Below are positions 17,301 through 26,900 of a stretch of DNA of 64,000 nucleotides, in pieces (positions within the stretch are counted from its first letter, which is position 1; each line of letters begins with the position of its first letter). Where the stretch lies: the NCBI GenBank assembly GCA_014802445.1, contig JAAVCF010000008.1, positions 281,568-345,567 on the forward strand, in the 5' to 3' direction. The notes beneath the pieces were generated by a model, which saw only the letters and a program-made list of their open reading frames with translations, was not told where the DNA came from and ran no database searches. The stretch comes from Bacteroides sp. GTDB taxonomy: Bacteria; Bacteroidota; Bacteroidia; Bacteroidales; Muribaculaceae. The translations under genes were made by a program, and so were the position numbers.

Positions 17301-17573
17301 ATGACTAAAGCCGACATTGTAAACGAGATTTCCAAGTCGACCGGTATCGACAAGGCCAACGTGCTTGACACCATTGAGAAATTCATGGAAGTTGTGAAGG
17401 ATTCACTGGCTCACGGAGAGAACGTTTATCTCCGCGGTTTCGGCAGCTTCATCGTCAAGACTCGTTCCGAAAAGACCGCTCGCAACATCTCTAAAAACAC
17501 CACCATCATCATCCCCGAGCACAAGATTCCCGCTTTCAAGCCCGCGAAAGTGTTCATGGAAGATGTGAAGTAA
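17301..17573 (+). CDS. HU family DNA-binding protein
   Basis: Nucleoid-associated histone-like protein of 90 residues that bends and compacts DNA as a dimer. The helical N-terminal half (MTKADIVNEISKSTGIDKAN) is followed by YLRGFGSF and a beta-arm, ending in IPAFKPAKVF, the conserved HU/IHF tail. The 148-base upstream region is AT-rich with a near-consensus -7 box GATATTTG at 17211-17218. The usual arm signature is slightly divergent (NISKNTTIIIPEHKI), as in other Bacteroidota HU paralogues. Confidence 0.95.
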   Translation: MTKADIVNEISKSTGIDKANVLDTIEKFMEVVKDSLAHGENVYLRGFGSFIVKTRSEKTARNISKNTTIIIPEHKIPAFKPAKVFMEDVK

Positions 17574-17631
17574 AGTCGACTCTCTCCAATCATCACATAA
17601 CGAATACTCACCCCGTAAAATTCTTTTTATC

Positions 17632-17721
17632 ATGCCCAGCGGAAAGAAAAGAAAAGGCCACAAGATGGCTACACACAAGCGCAAAAAACGTCTCAGAAAG
17701 AACCGTCACAAGAAAAAGTAA
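17632..17721 (+). CDS. 29-residue basic ribosomal-type protein (AURKAIP1/COX24 domain)
   Basis: Very short gene. The product starts MPSGKKRKGHKMATHKRKKR and ends RKNRHKKK. About half the residues are Lys or Arg. This matches the tiny AURKAIP1/COX24-domain proteins of Bacteroidota, which resemble the mitochondrial small-subunit protein mS38 and are thought to bind 16S rRNA in the 30S subunit; the ribosomal role is from knowledge of the family. It lies 58 bases after HU, and a long hairpin follows 30 bases downstream. Confidence 0.85.
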   Translation: MPSGKKRKGHKMATHKRKKRLRKNRHKKK

Positions 17722-17751
17722 AATAGGCTCGACGAGAGTCTGAGACGCGCC

Positions 17752-17828
17752 ATAAACGCAAATCACAAAGAACAGACCCCGTGCCTCCTCCACAGCAAGG
17801 TGCTTCAAGGTCTGTTCTTTGCGTTTAT
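17752..17828 (+). ncRNA. long stem-loop between the small ribosomal-type gene and RNase G
   Basis: The right arm (17809-17828, 20 bases) pairs perfectly with the left arm (17752-17778) except for a 7-base bulge on the left, around a 30-base loop. No T tract follows, so it is not a simple terminator. It lies in the 185-base gap upstream of RNase G and could be a leader structure or RNase processing site. Function is inferred from position only. Confidence 0.45.
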
Positions 17829-17849
17829 AGCGCCCGAACCCCTTAAGCA

Positions 17850-17864
17850 GCGCTCCCGGAGCGC
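17850..17864. repeat. GC-rich palindrome
   Basis: GCGCTCC-C-GGAGCGC, seven-base arms around one base, 43 bases before the RNase G start. A related palindrome occurs at 56304. It may form a second hairpin in the RNase G leader. Confidence 0.4.
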
Positions 17865-17906
17865 GTCGAACCAAGCAAACCATCCAATAATCCACCCAGA
17901 TCACCC

Positions 17907-19535
17907 ATGCAAAGCGAACTCATTGTGGATGTTAAGCCCACGGAAGTGTCCATAGCACTGACCGAGGACTCGCGGCTTGTCTCCCTACAGCAGGAGGCCC
18001 GCAACATCTCCTATGCGGTGGGCGACATCTACCTGGCCAAGGTTAAGAAACTGATGCCGGGCCTTAATGCCGCATTTGTCAATGTGGGTTACGAAAAGGA
18101 TGCATTTCTCCATTATCTGGACCTTGGCTCGCAATTTTCTTCCTACTACGAATTAGTAAAAACCGCTCTTACTGACAAGAAGAAGGTTCCCCAGCTTCAG
18201 CGGATGAAGCTTCTGCCTGACATTCCCAAGCACGGCTCAGTGGTCGACGTCCTCCAGCAAGGACAGGAGCTGCTTGTTCAGATTGTCAAAGAGCCCATTT
18301 CATCGAAAGGCCCGCGCCTCACCACCGAGATAACCTTCACGGGGCGCTACATGGTGCTCATACCCTTCGGCGACAAGATTTCCATATCTCAGAAAATCAA
18401 GACCACCGAAGAGAAAGTGCGCCTGCGTCAGCTTATCGAAGCCATCAAGCCCAAGAACTTCGGCGTCATCATCCGCACCTCAGCCGAAGGCAAGCGAGTG
18501 GCCGAGCTCAACAACGAGCTCAAGACCCTGCTTGAATGTTGGGAACAGACCATAGCCAAAGCGCAGAAAGCCACGGCTCCGGCGCTGGTGTTTGAAGAGG
18601 AAAGCCGCATTGTGGGAATGCTCCGCGATGTGTTCAGCCCCTCATTCGAAGCCATCCACGTGAACGATGCCGACGTGTTTGCGCAGATAAAAAAATATGT
18701 TGAACTGATAGCCCCCGAGCGTGCGGAGATTGTGAAGCTCTACAACAAGCCAGAGCCCATCTTCGATCATTTCAGCATCACCCGCCAGATAAAATCATCG
18801 TTTGGCAAAACCGTGTCGTTCAAGAGCGGCGCCTATCTCATCATAGAGCACACCGAAGCGCTCCACGTAATTGACGTGAACAGCGGCAACCGCTCCAAGG
18901 CCGGCTCCGATCAGGAGACCAACGCACTTGAAGTGAACATGCGCGCCGCCGACGAAATAGCTCGCCAGCTGCGCCTGCGCGACATGGGCGGCATCATTGT
19001 CATTGACTTCATTGACATGAACAAGCAGGAACACCGTCAGAAACTGTTTGAACACATGAAGGAGCTGATGGCCAATGACCGTGCGCGCCACAACATCCTG
19101 CCCCTGAGCAAATTCGGGCTCATGCAGATAACGCGCCAGAGAGTGCGTCCGGCCATGGACATCATCACGGCCGAGGACTGCCCCTCATGCTACGGCAAAG
19201 GCAAAGTTCAGCCGTCGCTGCTCTTCACCGACACCCTTAAAGAGAAGATTGACTATCTCACCGGCGAGCTTGCCATGACGGGGTTCATCATGTATGTCCA
19301 CCCGTTTGTTGACGCCTACATCAAGAAAGGCATCATCTCGCTCTACAGAAAATGGCGCATGGAAGCCGCCAAAAAATTCAGAATCATGCCTGACCAGAGC
19401 CTGGCCTACCTGCAATACAGGGTGGTTGACTCCGAAGGCAATGAGATTGACCTCAAGGAAGAAAAGGACATTGACTCATCGGCCACGAAGTCAAAGTCAA
19501 AAGCCAAAAACAGGACCAAGGACAAGGAGGAGTGA
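17907..19535 (+). CDS. rng: ribonuclease G/E
   Basis: Endoribonuclease of 542 residues that cuts single-stranded AU-rich RNA and matures rRNA. An S1 RNA-binding domain (about residues 38-125, GDIYLAKVKKLMPGLNAAFV) is followed by the catalytic core with metal-binding aspartates in VIDVNSGNRSK and IVIDFIDMNKQEH, then the zinc-link CPSCYGKG. The C-terminal tail is lysine-rich and short, so the long degradosome scaffold of E. coli RNase E is absent and the RNase G size class fits. Two hairpins lie upstream and a terminator follows at 19593. Confidence 0.95.
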   Translation: MQSELIVDVKPTEVSIALTEDSRLVSLQQEARNISYAVGDIYLAKVKKLMPGLNAAFVNVGYEKDAFLHYLDLGSQFSSYYELVKTALTDKKKVPQLQRMKLLPDIPKHGSVVDVLQQGQELLVQIVKEPISSKGPRLTTEITFTGRYMVLIPFGDKISISQKIKTTEEKVRLRQLIEAIKPKNFGVIIRTSAEGKRVAELNNELKTLLECWEQTIAKAQKATAPALVFEEESRIVGMLRDVFSPSFEAIHVNDADVFAQIKKYVELIAPERAEIVKLYNKPEPIFDHFSITRQIKSSFGKTVSFKSGAYLIIEHTEALHVIDVNSGNRSKAGSDQETNALEVNMRAADEIARQLRLRDMGGIIVIDFIDMNKQEHRQKLFEHMKELMANDRARHNILPLSKFGLMQITRQRVRPAMDIITAEDCPSCYGKGKVQPSLLFTDTLKEKIDYLTGELAMTGFIMYVHPFVDAYIKKGIISLYRKWRMEAAKKFRIMPDQSLAYLQYRVVDSEGNEIDLKEEKDIDSSATKSKSKAKNRTKDKEE

Positions 19536-19592
19536 CCCTGACCGTCAATTCCACTCCGCACCCTGTTAAAAACAGTTGAAACCAACCCCACA

Positions 19593-19643
19593 GCGGCGTT
19601 GCTCCGAGGCTTTGAAGCCTGATGGGCAACGCCGCATGTTTTT
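19593..19643 (+). terminator. intrinsic terminator after RNase G
   Basis: GCGGCGTTGC pairs with GCAACGCCGC around a loop that holds an inner AGGCTT/AAGCCT stem; ATGTTTTTA follows. It separates rng from the suf genes. Confidence 0.7.
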
Positions 19644-19690
19644 AGGGGTTTTTAGAGGGGGCAGACGGGAGCGGTTAACAATTTTTTTGC

Positions 19691-19698
19691 TAAATTTG
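19691..19698 (+). promoter_or_regulatory. putative -7 box for sufCDS
   Basis: TAAATTTG matches TAnnTTTG, 60 bases upstream of the sufC ATG and after the rng terminator. This indicates that sufC starts its own transcript rather than being read from an upstream sufB. Confidence 0.5.
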
Positions 19699-19758
19699 CA
19701 TGTTGAAGCCGACTATGCGGCCTCTGCAATTGTTAATATTCCGCATATCCACCATATC

Positions 19759-20526
19759 ATGAGCGATACACTGTTAAAAGTCAATGAACTGCGCGCCGAG
19801 ATTGACGGCAAGGAGATTCTCAAAGGCATCAACCTTGAAATCCGTCCCGGCGAAGTGCATGCCATCATGGGCCCCAACGGCTCAGGCAAGAGCACCCTCA
19901 GCGGTGTGCTTGCCGGCAACCCGGCTTACACTGTCACCGGAGGGTCAGCCACCTTCCACGGCATCGACCTGCTGTCATTGTCGCCCGAGGACCGCAGCCA
20001 TGAAGGGCTGTTTCTCTCGTTCCAGTATCCGGTTGAGATTCCGGGCGTGTCAATGGTCAATTTCATGCGTGCGGCGGTCAACGCCAAGCGAGCTTACTTC
20101 CATCAGAAGCCACTGAGCGCCAGCGAGTTTCTGAAGCTCATGCGCACCAAACGCGCCATTGTGGAGCTTGACAACAAGCTTGCCTCGCGCTCGGTGAACG
20201 AAGGATTTTCCGGAGGCGAGAAGAAGCGTAACGAGATTTTCCAGATGGCCGTGCTGGAGCCCCGCCTGTCGATTCTTGACGAGACCGATTCGGGACTTGA
20301 CATCGACGCGCTGCGAGTGGTGGCCGGCGGCGTCAACAAGCTCAAGACCGCTGACAATGCCACCATTGTCATCACCCACTATCAGCGCCTGCTTGACTAC
20401 ATCAAGCCTGACTATGTTCATGTGCTTTACAAAGGCCGGATTGTCCGCACGGGCGGTCCCGAGCTGGCCCTTGAGCTGGAGGACAAAGGCTATGACTGGA
20501 TTAAACGAGAAATTGACGGCGAATGA
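19759..20526 (+). CDS. sufC: Fe-S cluster assembly ATPase SufC
   Basis: ABC-type ATPase of 255 residues that powers the SufBCD scaffold during Fe-S cluster assembly in the cytoplasm. Walker A is GPNGSGKST, the signature is FSGGEKKR, and Walker B leads into LDETDSGLD, the SufC-typical form. I chose the ATG at 19759 (MSDTLLKVNE) since earlier in-frame codons fall in the rng terminator region. Its stop overlaps the sufD start (ATGA). Confidence 0.95.
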   Translation: MSDTLLKVNELRAEIDGKEILKGINLEIRPGEVHAIMGPNGSGKSTLSGVLAGNPAYTVTGGSATFHGIDLLSLSPEDRSHEGLFLSFQYPVEIPGVSMVNFMRAAVNAKRAYFHQKPLSASEFLKLMRTKRAIVELDNKLASRSVNEGFSGGEKKRNEIFQMAVLEPRLSILDETDSGLDIDALRVVAGGVNKLKTADNATIVITHYQRLLDYIKPDYVHVLYKGRIVRTGGPELALELEDKGYDWIKREIDGE

Positions 20527-21884
20527 GTGCTCTTGACCAATACGTGAAGCTCTACGAGGCCAACAGCGGCCTCTTTGACGCCAACTCGGCGCCCGCGCTC
20601 AACGCCCGTCGCCCCGAAGCGCTCAAAGCGCTGGAGGGCGCCATGCTGCCCACCCGCCGCACCGAAGGCTATGAGCGCACCTCGCTCGAGGACCTCTATG
20701 CCCCTGACTTCGGGCTCAATCCCGGAAGGGTGGACATCCCGGTTGACCTTGCGGCCACCTTCAAGTGTGCCGTGCCCCACATGTCGACCCTGCTCGGCGT
20801 GACGGTCAACGACATGTTTCACACCACGGGCAATCTTGACGAGCGGCTGCCCGAAGGGGTTACCTTCATGAGCCTGCGCCGCGCAGCTCAGGACCACCCC
20901 GAGATTATCGAGAAATACTATGGCAAGCTGGCACCGCTCACCGAGCCCTCGACGGCGCTCAACACCCTGCTGGCGCAGGACGGAGTGCTGATTCACCTTG
21001 CTCCGGGAGCGCGCACCCAGCGCCCGCTGCAGCTTGTGAACATCTTCAGCTCACCGGTTGACCTCATGGCACCACGCCGGGTTCTCATCGTGGCCGAGGA
21101 GAACTCATCGCTTGAACTGCTTGTGTGTGACCACACCAATGATGCTGACCACTCCTATCTGGCCTCGGAAGTGGTGGAAATCCATGCCGGCGCCGGCTCG
21201 CGCATCAACATGTGCACCATCGAAGAATCATCGGCCAAGACCTCGCGCCACAGCAGCCTCTACGCCCGTCAGGCCGACGGCTCGCAGCTGGAAATCACAG
21301 GAGTGACCCTGACCTGCGGCACCACCCGCAACGACTACACCATTGACATCGAAGGTCACCACTGCACCACCCGCCTGTCAGGCATGGCCATAGGGGGCGG
21401 CAAGATGCATATTGACAACAACACCTCGGTGAACCACCGGGCAGCCCACTGCAAGAGCGACCAGCTCTTCAAGTACACCCTCGACGACGAGTCGACCGGC
21501 TCATTCGAGGGGAGTATCCTCGTGACCGGCGAGGCCCCCTTCACCGAAGCCTACCAGAGCAACCGCAACATCCTTGCCGCCGAAGGCGCCCGCATGCACT
21601 CCAAGCCCAGGCTTGAAATCTATAACGACGAAGTGAAATGCAGCCACGGCGCCACCACCGGACAGCTTGATTCAAAAGCCCTGTTCTACATGCAGACCCG
21701 CGGCATCCCCATGGCTGAGGCCCGCACCCTGCTGATGCAGGCGTTCATGAGCGACGTAATTGACCGTGTGGGCATTGAAGGGCTGCGCGAGCGACTGCGC
21801 CACCTTGTGGAGCGCCGCTTTGCCCGCAAGGACCCCTCGGAAAGCTGCGGCGACTGCGCCTCTGTTTCACCCCTAACCCTCTGA
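20523..21884 (+). CDS. sufD: Fe-S cluster assembly protein SufD
   Basis: Scaffold subunit of 453 residues that pairs with SufB and SufC. The long right-handed beta-helix with basic and polar turns is seen in the middle, and the conserved C-terminal block reads PRLEIYNDEVKCSHGATTGQ followed by ALFYMQTRGIPMAEARTLL. It is SufD rather than SufB: it is shorter, has an extended N-terminal helical part (TRRTEGYERTSLEDLY), and lacks the SufB N-terminal region. It is coupled to sufC, with six bases to sufS. Confidence 0.93.
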   Translation: MSALDQYVKLYEANSGLFDANSAPALNARRPEALKALEGAMLPTRRTEGYERTSLEDLYAPDFGLNPGRVDIPVDLAATFKCAVPHMSTLLGVTVNDMFHTTGNLDERLPEGVTFMSLRRAAQDHPEIIEKYYGKLAPLTEPSTALNTLLAQDGVLIHLAPGARTQRPLQLVNIFSSPVDLMAPRRVLIVAEENSSLELLVCDHTNDADHSYLASEVVEIHAGAGSRINMCTIEESSAKTSRHSSLYARQADGSQLEITGVTLTCGTTRNDYTIDIEGHHCTTRLSGMAIGGGKMHIDNNTSVNHRAAHCKSDQLFKYTLDDESTGSFEGSILVTGEAPFTEAYQSNRNILAAEGARMHSKPRLEIYNDEVKCSHGATTGQLDSKALFYMQTRGIPMAEARTLLMQAFMSDVIDRVGIEGLRERLRHLVERRFARKDPSESCGDCASVSPLTL

Positions 21885-21890
21885 ACCGTC

Positions 21891-23114
21891 ATGGACTACG
21901 ATGTGACCCGCATACGCAGCGAATTTCCCGGCCTTGAGCGCACGCTCTATAACAGGCCGCTGATTTATCTTGACAACACAGCCACGTCACAGACCCCTGC
22001 GGCGGTGGTTGACGCTATTGTCAGCGGCTACACCACCGCCAAGGCCAACGTGCACCGCGGGGTTCACACCCTGTCGCAGGAAGCCACCGAGATGATGGAG
22101 AAATCGCGCCGGCGAGTGAGGGACTACATCAACGCCGCCTCAGAGCGTGAAATCATCTTCACCCGCGGCACCACGGAGAGTCTCAACCTTGTGGCATCGA
22201 GCTTCGGCGGGAGCCGCCTGCAGGCCGGCGACGAACTGATACTCACCGTCATGGAGCACCATGCCAACATAGTGCCCTGGCAACTCCTTCAGAGCCGCAT
22301 CCCGTTCAGCATCAAGGTAGTGCCCATACGCCCCGACGGGTCGCTCGATATGGACGCCTTCCGCGGTCTGCTGAGCGAGCGCACGAAGATTGTGAGCGTG
22401 TGTCACGCCTCAAACGTGCTCGGCACCGTCAACCCCGTTGCCGACATCATAGCCGAAGCCCACAGCCGCGGGATTCCGGTGGTGATTGACGGCGCCCAGG
22501 CTCTGCCCCACATGAAAGTGGACGTCAGAGCCCTTGACGCGGACTTCTATGCCTTCTCGGCCCACAAAATGTATGGCCCCACGGGGATAGGCATCCTCTA
22601 CGGCAAAGAGGCGCTTCTCAACGCCATGCCCCCCTATCAGGGCGGCGGTGAAATGATTGAGAGCGTGAGCTTTGAGCGCACCACCTTTGCCGAGCTCCCC
22701 TTTAAGTTCGAGGCCGGCACTCCTGACTTTGTGGGCGCCTCTGCCCTGCCTGAAGCCCTTGACTTCATGGAGCGCACAGGCATTGACGCCATTGTCGCCC
22801 ATGAACACACCCTGCTGGAGCACACCACCCGCCGCCTCCTTGAGGAGATACCCGGCATAGAGATTTACGGCACGGCCCCCGGCAAGTGTGCCATCATCTC
22901 CTTCAACCTCAAAGGGGCTCACCATTATGACACGGGGATGCTGCTTGACAAGCTCGGTGTGGCCGTGCGCACGGGCCACCACTGCGCCCAGCCGCTGATG
23001 CACGCTCTGGGCATAGAGGGCACCGTAAGGGCCTCATTCGCAGCCTACAACACTCTCGCCGAAGCCGACGCCTTTGTTGACGCTCTGAAGCGCGTGGCCT
23101 CAATGCTCCAGTAA
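21891..23114 (+). CDS. sufS: cysteine desulfurase SufS
   Basis: PLP enzyme of 407 residues that takes sulfur from cysteine for cluster assembly. The PLP lysine is in SAHKMYGPTG (Lys226) and the persulfide cysteine in RTGHHCAQPLM (Cys365), nearly the same positions as in E. coli SufS. It is the last gene of the sufCDS operon; no sufE or sufU partner is visible nearby. Confidence 0.95.
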   Translation: MDYDVTRIRSEFPGLERTLYNRPLIYLDNTATSQTPAAVVDAIVSGYTTAKANVHRGVHTLSQEATEMMEKSRRRVRDYINAASEREIIFTRGTTESLNLVASSFGGSRLQAGDELILTVMEHHANIVPWQLLQSRIPFSIKVVPIRPDGSLDMDAFRGLLSERTKIVSVCHASNVLGTVNPVADIIAEAHSRGIPVVIDGAQALPHMKVDVRALDADFYAFSAHKMYGPTGIGILYGKEALLNAMPPYQGGGEMIESVSFERTTFAELPFKFEAGTPDFVGASALPEALDFMERTGIDAIVAHEHTLLEHTTRRLLEEIPGIEIYGTAPGKCAIISFNLKGAHHYDTGMLLDKLGVAVRTGHHCAQPLMHALGIEGTVRASFAAYNTLAEADAFVDALKRVASMLQ

Positions 23115-23141
23115 CTCCCCTCCCCTCTCTCACTGACCACC

Positions 23142-23888
23142 ATGAAAATCTCACGCCCGCGGCAGATTGCCCTAATTTCCATCGTAGTGTCAACACTGTG
23201 TGTGGTCACTGCCGCCGTGTGGCTGGTGATGGATGAGCGCGGACGTGACATCATGTCGCTGCCTATTGACAAAGAGGTGTATCCCGTGACGGGCATCGAC
23301 GTGTCGGCCCACAACGGCACCATCAACTTTGAGAAAGTGGCCGCCGACAATGTTGACTTCGTGATAATCAAAGCCACCGAAGGCGCCACCTTCAAGGACA
23401 AAGCCTTCATTGACAACTATCGCCGCGCGCGCAAAGCGGGCCTGAAAGTGGGCGCCTACCACTTTTTCCGCTTCGACACCCCCGGCCACATGCAGGCCCT
23501 CAACATGCTTCACTCCGTGAGAGGGCTCAGCCTTGACCTGCCGCTGACCATCGACGTTGAAGAGTGGACCAATCCCGGCAACGAACCCGTTGAGGCCGTG
23601 CTTGACCGCCTCTGGGAGATGACCGATTATCTTGAGCGCCACGGCTATCCGCTGATGATCTACACCAACAAGAAAGGGCTCGACCGCTTTTTCGAAGGGC
23701 ATCCGCGCAACATCCCCCTGTGGCTCTGCACATTCTCCGAGCCTGACAGCCGCTATCCCTGGACACTGTGGCAACACACCCATCGCGGACGCGTGGACGG
23801 AGTGGACGGCCTCGTTGACATGAACACCTTCAACGGCAGCCGCGAAGAATGGGAAAATTGGGTGGAGAAGCTCATGGCCGCGCAATAA
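23142..23888 (+). CDS. GH25 family lysozyme, membrane-anchored
   Basis: Glycoside hydrolase 25 muramidase of 248 residues that cleaves peptidoglycan between MurNAc and GlcNAc. An N-terminal signal anchor (about residues 8-30) is followed by GIDVSAHNG, the catalytic-barrel start, then DVEEW with the acidic catalytic pair and WQHTHRGRVDGVDG, typical of GH25. A periplasmic location is implied. It lies 27 bases after sufS and 26 bases before the PorU-like gene, so transcriptional coupling with either is possible. Confidence 0.92.
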   Translation: MKISRPRQIALISIVVSTLCVVTAAVWLVMDERGRDIMSLPIDKEVYPVTGIDVSAHNGTINFEKVAADNVDFVIIKATEGATFKDKAFIDNYRRARKAGLKVGAYHFFRFDTPGHMQALNMLHSVRGLSLDLPLTIDVEEWTNPGNEPVEAVLDRLWEMTDYLERHGYPLMIYTNKKGLDRFFEGHPRNIPLWLCTFSEPDSRYPWTLWQHTHRGRVDGVDGLVDMNTFNGSREEWENWVEKLMAAQ

Positions 23889-23914
23889 TCAGGCACATCA
23901 CGCGTTATAAAAGC

Positions 23915-26900
23915 GTGAAAAAGTCTAATGTCCTTTACAATATACTTGCGGGCGCCGCGCTGATTGCAGCGGCACCCCATCCCTGTCACGCCTTTCCTCT
24001 CACCACCTACACCACTGCCTCTCAGCTGGCCGAAGGGAGATGGGTGAAAGTGGCCGTGACCTCAACCGGCATGCACATGCTTCCCGTGGCCACACTGCGT
24101 GAATGGGGGTTCACCGACCCCTCGAAAGTGAGAGTGTATGGCTACGGCGGAGCCCGCATTCCTGACCATCTGACACTTGAGAACTACATCGACGACCTTC
24201 CGGCCGTACAGACCGTCACGCTCAAGAATGGCAGCATAGCCTTTTATGCCACCGGCCCTGTGAGCCTCTCAGAGCCTGACAGCGACGGCCTGCTTGACCA
24301 CCGTCAGAATCCCTGGAGCACCGTGGGCTACTACTTCATCACCGAGAGTGACGAGCCCGCGGCCGCCATCCCCACCGAGGGGACGGCCGGCGGCTCACGC
24401 CCGTCCACGACCGTGAGAGCCTATGCCTTCCACGAGCTTGACCGCACATCGCCCGGCGAGAGCGGCCATCTGCTTGTGGGCGAGGACTTCCGCTATAACA
24501 ACCGCAACACCTTCACCCTCGACATGCCCGGACGTGCCGAGGGCACCCCTGTGGATATCCGCACCCGCTTTTTCACCTTCATCTCCTCAGGCAGCCCCAC
24601 GCTCACCATCAGCGCCAACAACAGCCAGCTGGGGACACCCACGCGCCTACCCATCACCACCTCCTCCACCTGGGGCGACACCTGCCGCGTGGTGTCAAAA
24701 GGGGTCAGCGTGAGCGGCACCCGCCTCAATGTGGGCCTCTCGCTAAGCTCCACCGGCGTGACCCGCATGGCCAACCTTGACAATCTGGGGGTGAGCTACA
24801 CCCGCCAGCTCACCCTGAGCGGCAATCAGGCTCTGACCTTCGGGAGCGACAATCAAACCCTGAGCCTTGCCGGCGCCGGCGATGCCACAGTGGTGTGGGA
24901 CGTTACCACCCCCCTGGCCGTGAAGCGGATGAAGACCACCTCCGGCACCACCGCCACATGGACCAGCCCCTACACCGGCTATCGCCGCTATGCCGCCTTC
25001 AATGAGAACTCCACACTGCCCGTGCCTGAATTTGCCGGACGGGTGGAGAATCAGAATATCCATGCCGAGCCCGTGCCTGACATGGTGATTGTGAGCTCCG
25101 GCGCCATGCTCCAGCAGGCCGAGCGCATTGCTGACTTCCACCGTCAGTCGGCCGACTCGCTGCGGGTGCTTGTGGTCAATAAAGAGAAAGTGTGGAACGA
25201 GTTCGGCTCAGGCGTTGCCGACATCAACGCCGTGCGCAAGATGCTGAAGATGTTCTATGACCGCGGCACCGCCGACGACGGCCACCGCCTGAAGTATGCC
25301 CTGATGATGGGCCGCCCCTCGCATGACCATCGCCACCTGACGGAGGTGATGTCGGCCGCCGGCGCGTATGACAACATGCCCATCTGGCAGACCGATGCCG
25401 GTAATTCCGACAGTAACTCCTACTCCACCGACGACTTTCTGGCCATGCTGGAGGACAACTCCGGCAAGACCATCAACTCCGACATCCTCAGCATTGCCGT
25501 GGGACGCATTGCCGTGCGCGATGCTGCCGCCGCCAAGACCTATGTGGACAAGTTCATGAACTATCACTCACGCATGCCCGAGGGTGATTGGAAGAACAAA
25601 ATCGTTATCCTTGCCGACGACCAGGACAACGGCGTCCACCTGTCGCAGGCCGAGACCCTCGTGGGGCAGATGCAGGTGGCGCCTGACGGCCTTGACCACA
25701 TGTATAACAAAGTCTACATTGATGCTTACGAAAAGGTGAACGGCGTGACCGAAGGCGCGCGCACCCAGATGTATAAATGGCTCAACGAAGGCGCGATGTG
25801 GTGGATGTATATTGGCCATGCGAGCATCGACACCTGGACCAAGGAGGGGATGCTCACCCACAGCGACATCAATGACAACCTCTACTTCCGCCGCCTGCCG
25901 ATTCTCTATGCCGCCACCTGCACCTTCTCATCATGGGACGGCACCGACGATTCAGGCGCCGAGCTGATGGTGATGAACCCCAACGGCGGCGTCATAGCCT
26001 CGATATGCCCGGTGAGACCGGTCTACATATCATCCAACGGCATCTTCTCGCGCAACATGGGCGCCACCTTCCTGGAGCGCGACGAGACGGGCCGCTTCCT
26101 GCCCATTGGCGAGATTGTGCGCCGCGCCAAGAACCGCAACGGAGCCGACAGCAACAAGCTCCGCTACGTTATCAACGGCGACCCCGCCATGCGAGTGCCC
26201 ACTCCGGCCAACAAGATTGTGCTGGAGAGCATCAACGGTGTGGAGCTTGACAACCCTGACGAGCAGCCCACCGTGATGGCCCATCAGCGCCCCGTGATGA
26301 CCGGCTATGTAACCGACTGGGAGGGCAACGTGCTCACCGACTTCAACGGCACCCTCTATCTGACCATCTATGACGCCGAGCAGAGCATAGTGACCCTTGG
26401 CCGAGGCGACGAGAAGGACCCCGGCAAGGTGGACGTGTTTGAGCAGCAAGGCTCCAAGCTCTACACCGGACGCGACAAGATTGTCAACGGCCGCTTCAGC
26501 ATCACCGTGGCCATGCCCTCGGAGATAGCGTGGAACTATCGCAACGCGGCCGCCAATATGTATGCCGTGAGCGACGACAGCTCCCTTGAGGCCATGGGAT
26601 GCAACAGAAACTTCTATGTGTATGGCTACGACGACACCGTTGAAGCTGACGATGAAGGCCCGAAAATCGATGCCCTCTATCTCAACCACGAGACCTTTGC
26701 CAACGGCGACGTGGTCAACGAAAGCCCGATGATGTTTGCTCAGGTGAGCGACAACATAGGCATCAACCTCTCCACCGCCGGCGTGGGCCACACCCTGCTA
26801 ATGAGAATAGATGACACCGAAGGGTTCACTGATGTGAGCGAATACTACATCCCCGCCTCCGACGGCACCCCCTCAGGCACGGTGACCTACCCCGTGGAGA

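Noticed and set aside
19576..19758. N-terminal extension of SufC
   Set aside because: It overlaps the rng terminator and the suf promoter box; the ATPase domain starts normally at 19759.
26030..26791. 253-codon minus-strand frame with many His, Val and Gly residues
   Set aside because: Antisense shadow of porU; such frames are common in GC-rich coding DNA and show no motif.
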